Positions 61,307 to 64,000 of a stretch of 64,000 bases of DNA are shown here, one piece after another (the first letter of the stretch is position 1; each line of letters starts with the position of its first letter). Position numbers and translations under genes: made by a program. Source of the DNA: Bacillota bacterium (lineage in GTDB: Bacteria; Bacillota; Clostridia; Christensenellales; UMGS416); NCBI GenBank assembly GCA_023435705.1, contig JAEYRH010000003.1, positions 282,685 to 346,684 on the forward strand, read 5' to 3'. Below the pieces are notes generated by a model. That model saw nothing but the letters and a program-made list of their open reading frames with translations, had not been told where the DNA came from and searched no databases.

Positions 61307-62512
61307 TTATAGTATAATCATCTTCTCAGTATAGTCCCGCTTTGCTTGCCGCAAGGCGGGGTTTTTGATTCCCAGCGCATAGATGTCGCTGGCACGCCGG
61401 TCGATTTCCCACAGCCTGGCCAGTGCTTCAGTCTCCGGCTTGAACTCAGCCGCCCGCGCCACAAAGGGGATGCGGGCCCTTCTTGCCAGCTCGCCGATTA
61501 ACCCCTCCACACGCTTGGAATAACCCAGCAGCCTGGCATAAATCGGTTTTTCTCTACGGATTAACGAAATGTTATGTTCAGTGATCCCCAGCATTGCCTG
61601 CATGGCGGCTCGCTTGATGCGGGCCATTGTGTAGCGCTTGCTTTTGGCAGCGGCGCAAAAAGTGCTGAACGTGCCTGCTGCTGCGGCGGCTTTTGCCATG
61701 CGGTTGTGCAGCCCTTCTGCGGTGTCTGGCAGGATTTCGGCAGTGCGAAGAGCATATAGCAAAGCCTGAGAATAATCATCTGGCCAGACCGGCCCGGCAT
61801 CAAACTCCATTTGCGCATCAATGATTTCTGCCACACCAGCTGGCACAGCCTGCCGCCAGCCCTCCGACCTTTCCGCCAACGACTTGCGGATGGCTGTAGC
61901 GCTGGCGATCGCACCGGAGATTTTCTCGTTGTGGTAATCGGCGTGAACCCTCTGGATAGCCAGAGGCACCATTGAGCTTTTCAGCTCTCCCAGCTGCTTG
62001 AGATACATTGCGCCCAGCACTGAGTTCGGCGAGGCCAAAAGTTCCATTGCGCTGGTGTGGCCAAGCCACTGCTCCAACGCATCGGCCCGAGCCTTTGGGT
62101 GGGGTTTCCCCGATTGCAGCCCCATTTGGATTGCGGTCTGCAATTCCTCCGGTTCGTTACCCCACAGGCATGCAAGCTCTCGCAATAACGCAAGATCAGG
62201 CGATTCGGCCCCAAAGCAAAGGCAGTCGCAACCCAACCCGTCCAGCACCGACACGCCGCCCCATGCAAACCAATCGGCGCTTTGCAATGCGTAAAAGGCC
62301 GGAAGCTCAAACACAGCGTCCACGCCGCCGGCCAGAGCCATTTGAGCGCGGGCCCATTTGTCAAAGACGGCCGGCTCGCCGCGTTGCACAAAGTGGCCGC
62401 TCATCACCGCAACAATGGCGTCGCAGCCGCTATGCCTGCGCGATTGCTCCACGTGGTATTGGTGCCCGTTGTGATAAGGGTTATATTCGGCTATGATCCC
62501 AGTGATCTTCAT
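61307..62512 (-). CDS. tmcAL: tRNA(Met) cytidine acetate ligase
   Basis: A 401-residue nucleotidyltransferase-fold enzyme that makes N4-acetylcytidine at the wobble position of elongator tRNA-Met using acetate and ATP. The N-terminus GIIAEYNPYHNGHQYH (5-20) holds the HxGH-type nucleotide site; MSGHFVQRGEPAVFDKWARA near 37-56 and ELPAFYALQSADWFA near 69 are typical. No clear ribosome binding site precedes ATG 62512. It faces away from ackA, which makes acetyl phosphate from acetate. Confidence 0.9.
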   Translation of the reverse strand: MKITGIIAEYNPYHNGHQYHVEQSRRHSGCDAIVAVMSGHFVQRGEPAVFDKWARAQMALAGGVDAVFELPAFYALQSADWFAWGGVSVLDGLGCDCLCFGAESPDLALLRELACLWGNEPEELQTAIQMGLQSGKPHPKARADALEQWLGHTSAMELLASPNSVLGAMYLKQLGELKSSMVPLAIQRVHADYHNEKISGAIASATAIRKSLAERSEGWRQAVPAGVAEIIDAQMEFDAGPVWPDDYSQALLYALRTAEILPDTAEGLHNRMAKAAAAAGTFSTFCAAAKSKRYTMARIKRAAMQAMLGITEHNISLIRREKPIYARLLGYSKRVEGLIGELARRARIPFVARAAEFKPETEALARLWEIDRRASDIYALGIKNPALRQAKRDYTEKMIIL

Positions 62513-62609
62513 ATCATCAGTTTACCACAGCGGAGCCGTTGAGCCTATGTGCAACTACATAATTGTTGATTTCATGAGGATTTGTTGACAGAAACCGTGC
62601 AAATCATGT

Positions 62610-62638
62610 TTGTTTTTATCACTTGTCCGTATTATAAT
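62610..62638 (+). promoter_or_regulatory. SigA promoter of ackA
   Basis: TTGTTT (62610-62615), 17-base spacer, perfect TATAAT (62633-62638), about 90 bases before the start. Confidence 0.65.
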
Positions 62639-62728
62639 AGTTCGGGCTTCTTGCCCCGTTCGGATTTGATGCGGTAAATCTGGATTGCTATACAGATTAC
62701 CGTTCGTATTTTTTTAGGAGGGCATTTC

Positions 62729-63922
62729 ATGAAAATCCTCGTGATCAACGCCGGAAGCTCGTCGTTGAAGTACCAGCTCATTGACATGGACAATGAGCAG
62801 ATCATCGCCAAGGGCCTGGCGGAACGCATTGGCATCGAGGGCTCCAATCTGCAGCACAGGCCCACCGGCAAAGAGGCCGTTGTGATCGAGCAGCCAATGA
62901 AGGACCACACCGAGGCCATCAAGATCGTGCTGAAGGCGCTCACCGATCCGAAGCACGGCGTCATTGCCGACATGAGCGCAATCCACGCCGTAGGCCACCG
63001 CGTGCTGCATGGCGGCCAGAAATTCACCGAGTCAATGCTGATCAACGAAGAAGTGATCGAGACCGTGCGCGCATATATCCCGTTGGGCCCGTTGCACAAC
63101 CCGGCCAACATCATGGGAATAGAGGCCTGCCAGAAGGTGATGCCCAACACACCCATGGTTGCAGTCTTTGACACAGCGTTTCACCAGACCATGCCCGATT
63201 ACGCCTATATTTACGGCATCCCATATGAATATTATCAGACCATGGACATCCGTCGCTACGGCTTTCATGGCACCTCCCACCGCTATCTGGCCAAGCGCAC
63301 TGCAGAATTCATGGGGCGCCCGCAGCAGGGCTTGAAGCTTGTGACCTGCCATCTGGGCAACGGTTCTTCGCTGGCCGCTATCAAGGATGGCAAGTGTGTG
63401 GATACGTCGATGGGCCTGACCCCGCTGGAAGGCGTGCTGATGGGCACCCGCAGCGGCGACATGGATCCCACGATTGTGGAATACCTGATGAACCGCGCAA
63501 ATATGACGATTGAGCAGGTTGTTTCGATGCTCAACAAGAAGTCCGGACTGATCGGCATCTCCGGCGTGAGCTCTGACATGCGTGACGTGCTGCAGGCCAG
63601 TGATGAGGGCAATGACCGCGCCCGCCTGGCGGTGGATGTGTTCTGCTACCGCATCCGCAAATATATCGGCGCCTATGCCGCTGCGATGGGTGGGCTGGAC
63701 GCCATCGTATTCTCCGCCGGTATCGGGGAGAATAACCCGCTGTTGCGCAAGATGATCGTAAAAGATCTGGAATACCTCGGCGTAGCCATTGATGACGTGC
63801 TCAACGCCAAGAAGGCCTCTGAGATAGACATTTCCGCCCCCGGCGCCAAGGTGCGCACAATGGTCATCGGCACCAATGAGGAGCTGATGATCGCCCGGGA
63901 CACGCTCGAATTGGTTCAGTAA
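62729..63922 (+). CDS. ackA: Acetate kinase
   Basis: Interconverts acetyl phosphate and acetate with ATP formation, the energy-yielding end of acetate fermentation. The 397-residue ASKHA-fold protein begins MKILVINAGSSSLKYQL (Asn7 is a conserved active-site residue). HRVLHGG near 91, FDTAFH near 149, and HLGNGSSLAAI near 208 are all present. AGGAGGG precedes ATG 62729. The pta gene is not adjacent within the window. A terminator follows. Confidence 0.97.
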   Translation: MKILVINAGSSSLKYQLIDMDNEQIIAKGLAERIGIEGSNLQHRPTGKEAVVIEQPMKDHTEAIKIVLKALTDPKHGVIADMSAIHAVGHRVLHGGQKFTESMLINEEVIETVRAYIPLGPLHNPANIMGIEACQKVMPNTPMVAVFDTAFHQTMPDYAYIYGIPYEYYQTMDIRRYGFHGTSHRYLAKRTAEFMGRPQQGLKLVTCHLGNGSSLAAIKDGKCVDTSMGLTPLEGVLMGTRSGDMDPTIVEYLMNRANMTIEQVVSMLNKKSGLIGISGVSSDMRDVLQASDEGNDRARLAVDVFCYRIRKYIGAYAAAMGGLDAIVFSAGIGENNPLLRKMIVKDLEYLGVAIDDVLNAKKASEIDISAPGAKVRTMVIGTNEELMIARDTLELVQ

Positions 63923-63942
63923 TCCGGTGCCTCAATAATGTT

Positions 63943-63976
63943 GCGGCGGGCAGAAATGCCCGCCGCGTTTCATTTT
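63943..63976 (+). terminator. Terminator of ackA
   Basis: GCGGCGGGC (63943-63951) and GCCCGCCGC (63958-63966), followed by GTTTCATTTT. Confidence 0.85.
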
Positions 63977-64000
63977 AGGTACAAACCGGAACCGATGGGG

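Noticed and set aside
1..64000. CRISPR arrays, insertion sequences, prophage, rRNA or tRNA genes
   Set aside because: No regularly spaced repeats, transposase or phage genes, or cloverleaf/T-psi-C-like sequences were seen when reading both strands; a weak tRNA could still be missed without a covariance search.

Overview
The window looks like a chromosomal segment of a spore-forming, probably anaerobic member of the Bacillota (Clostridia-like). The evidence is the sporulation genes (spoIIGA-sigE, sigG, spoIIP), the Gram-positive pair tepA-ylzJ, tmcAL, T-box and SAM-I leaders, strong AGGAGG-type ribosome binding sites, acetate kinase and a corrinoid-activator-type ferredoxin/ASKHA protein. Base composition is fairly GC-rich by eye, with AT-rich intergenic regions. 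I saw no phage, insertion sequence, CRISPR array, rRNA or tRNA. TTG start codons placed by good ribosome binding sites are frequent.

Layout. 1-2.7 kb: end of a membrane protein gene, a CPBP protease and proA. 2.9-8.7 kb: a complete oligopeptide ABC importer operon (lipoprotein, two permeases, two ATPases) with a very strong hairpin after the binding-protein gene. 8.9-10.9 kb: a three-gene operon with its own promoter: a DUF2089 zinc-ribbon/HTH protein, then two proteins made almost entirely of G-x-[VIL]-x tetrapeptides (33 and 51 units). This is the most unusual locus. 11-19.4 kb: a zinc-dependent PLC-like protein, an ABC exporter, a queT transporter under a preQ1-I riboswitch, and a Gld-type ABC-2 operon with auxiliary and DUF4340 proteins. 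19.4-25.8 kb: ASKHA ferredoxin, GDT1-type transporter, ylzJ, tepA, DUF975 protein, LysM protein and GNAT-like protein. 26-30.8 kb: sporulation block spoIIGA-sigE, three spore-surface-type genes, sigG. 30.9-32.8 kb: cysS with a cysteine T-box. 32.8-35.8 kb: a toroid-fold protein, an AraC-type remnant and a beta-CASP RNase. 35.8-40.7 kb: two tandem chemoreceptors with nearly identical signalling modules. 40.9-47.2 kb: spoIIP, small zinc proteins, a methyltransferase and ruvCAB-queA. 47.3-64 kb: ABC-F ATPase, two dehydrogenases, SAM-I riboswitch-metK, diguanylate cyclase, pentapeptide-repeat protein, recD2-comF, PHP protein, D-2-hydroxyacid dehydrogenase, patatin, tmcAL and ackA.

How the parts fit. 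sigE and its processing protease SpoIIGA act in the mother cell and sigG in the forespore. The genes between them encode probable spore-surface proteins, and candidate sporulation promoters (SigF-like before sigG, SigK- and SigE-like before the surface genes) support this. queT (preQ1 uptake) and queA (epoxyqueuosine formation from preQ1-tRNA) point to queuosine made from a salvaged precursor. RNA leaders match their genes: T-box with cysS, SAM-I with metK, preQ1-I with queT. All family assignments come from reading the sequence; no database search was run.
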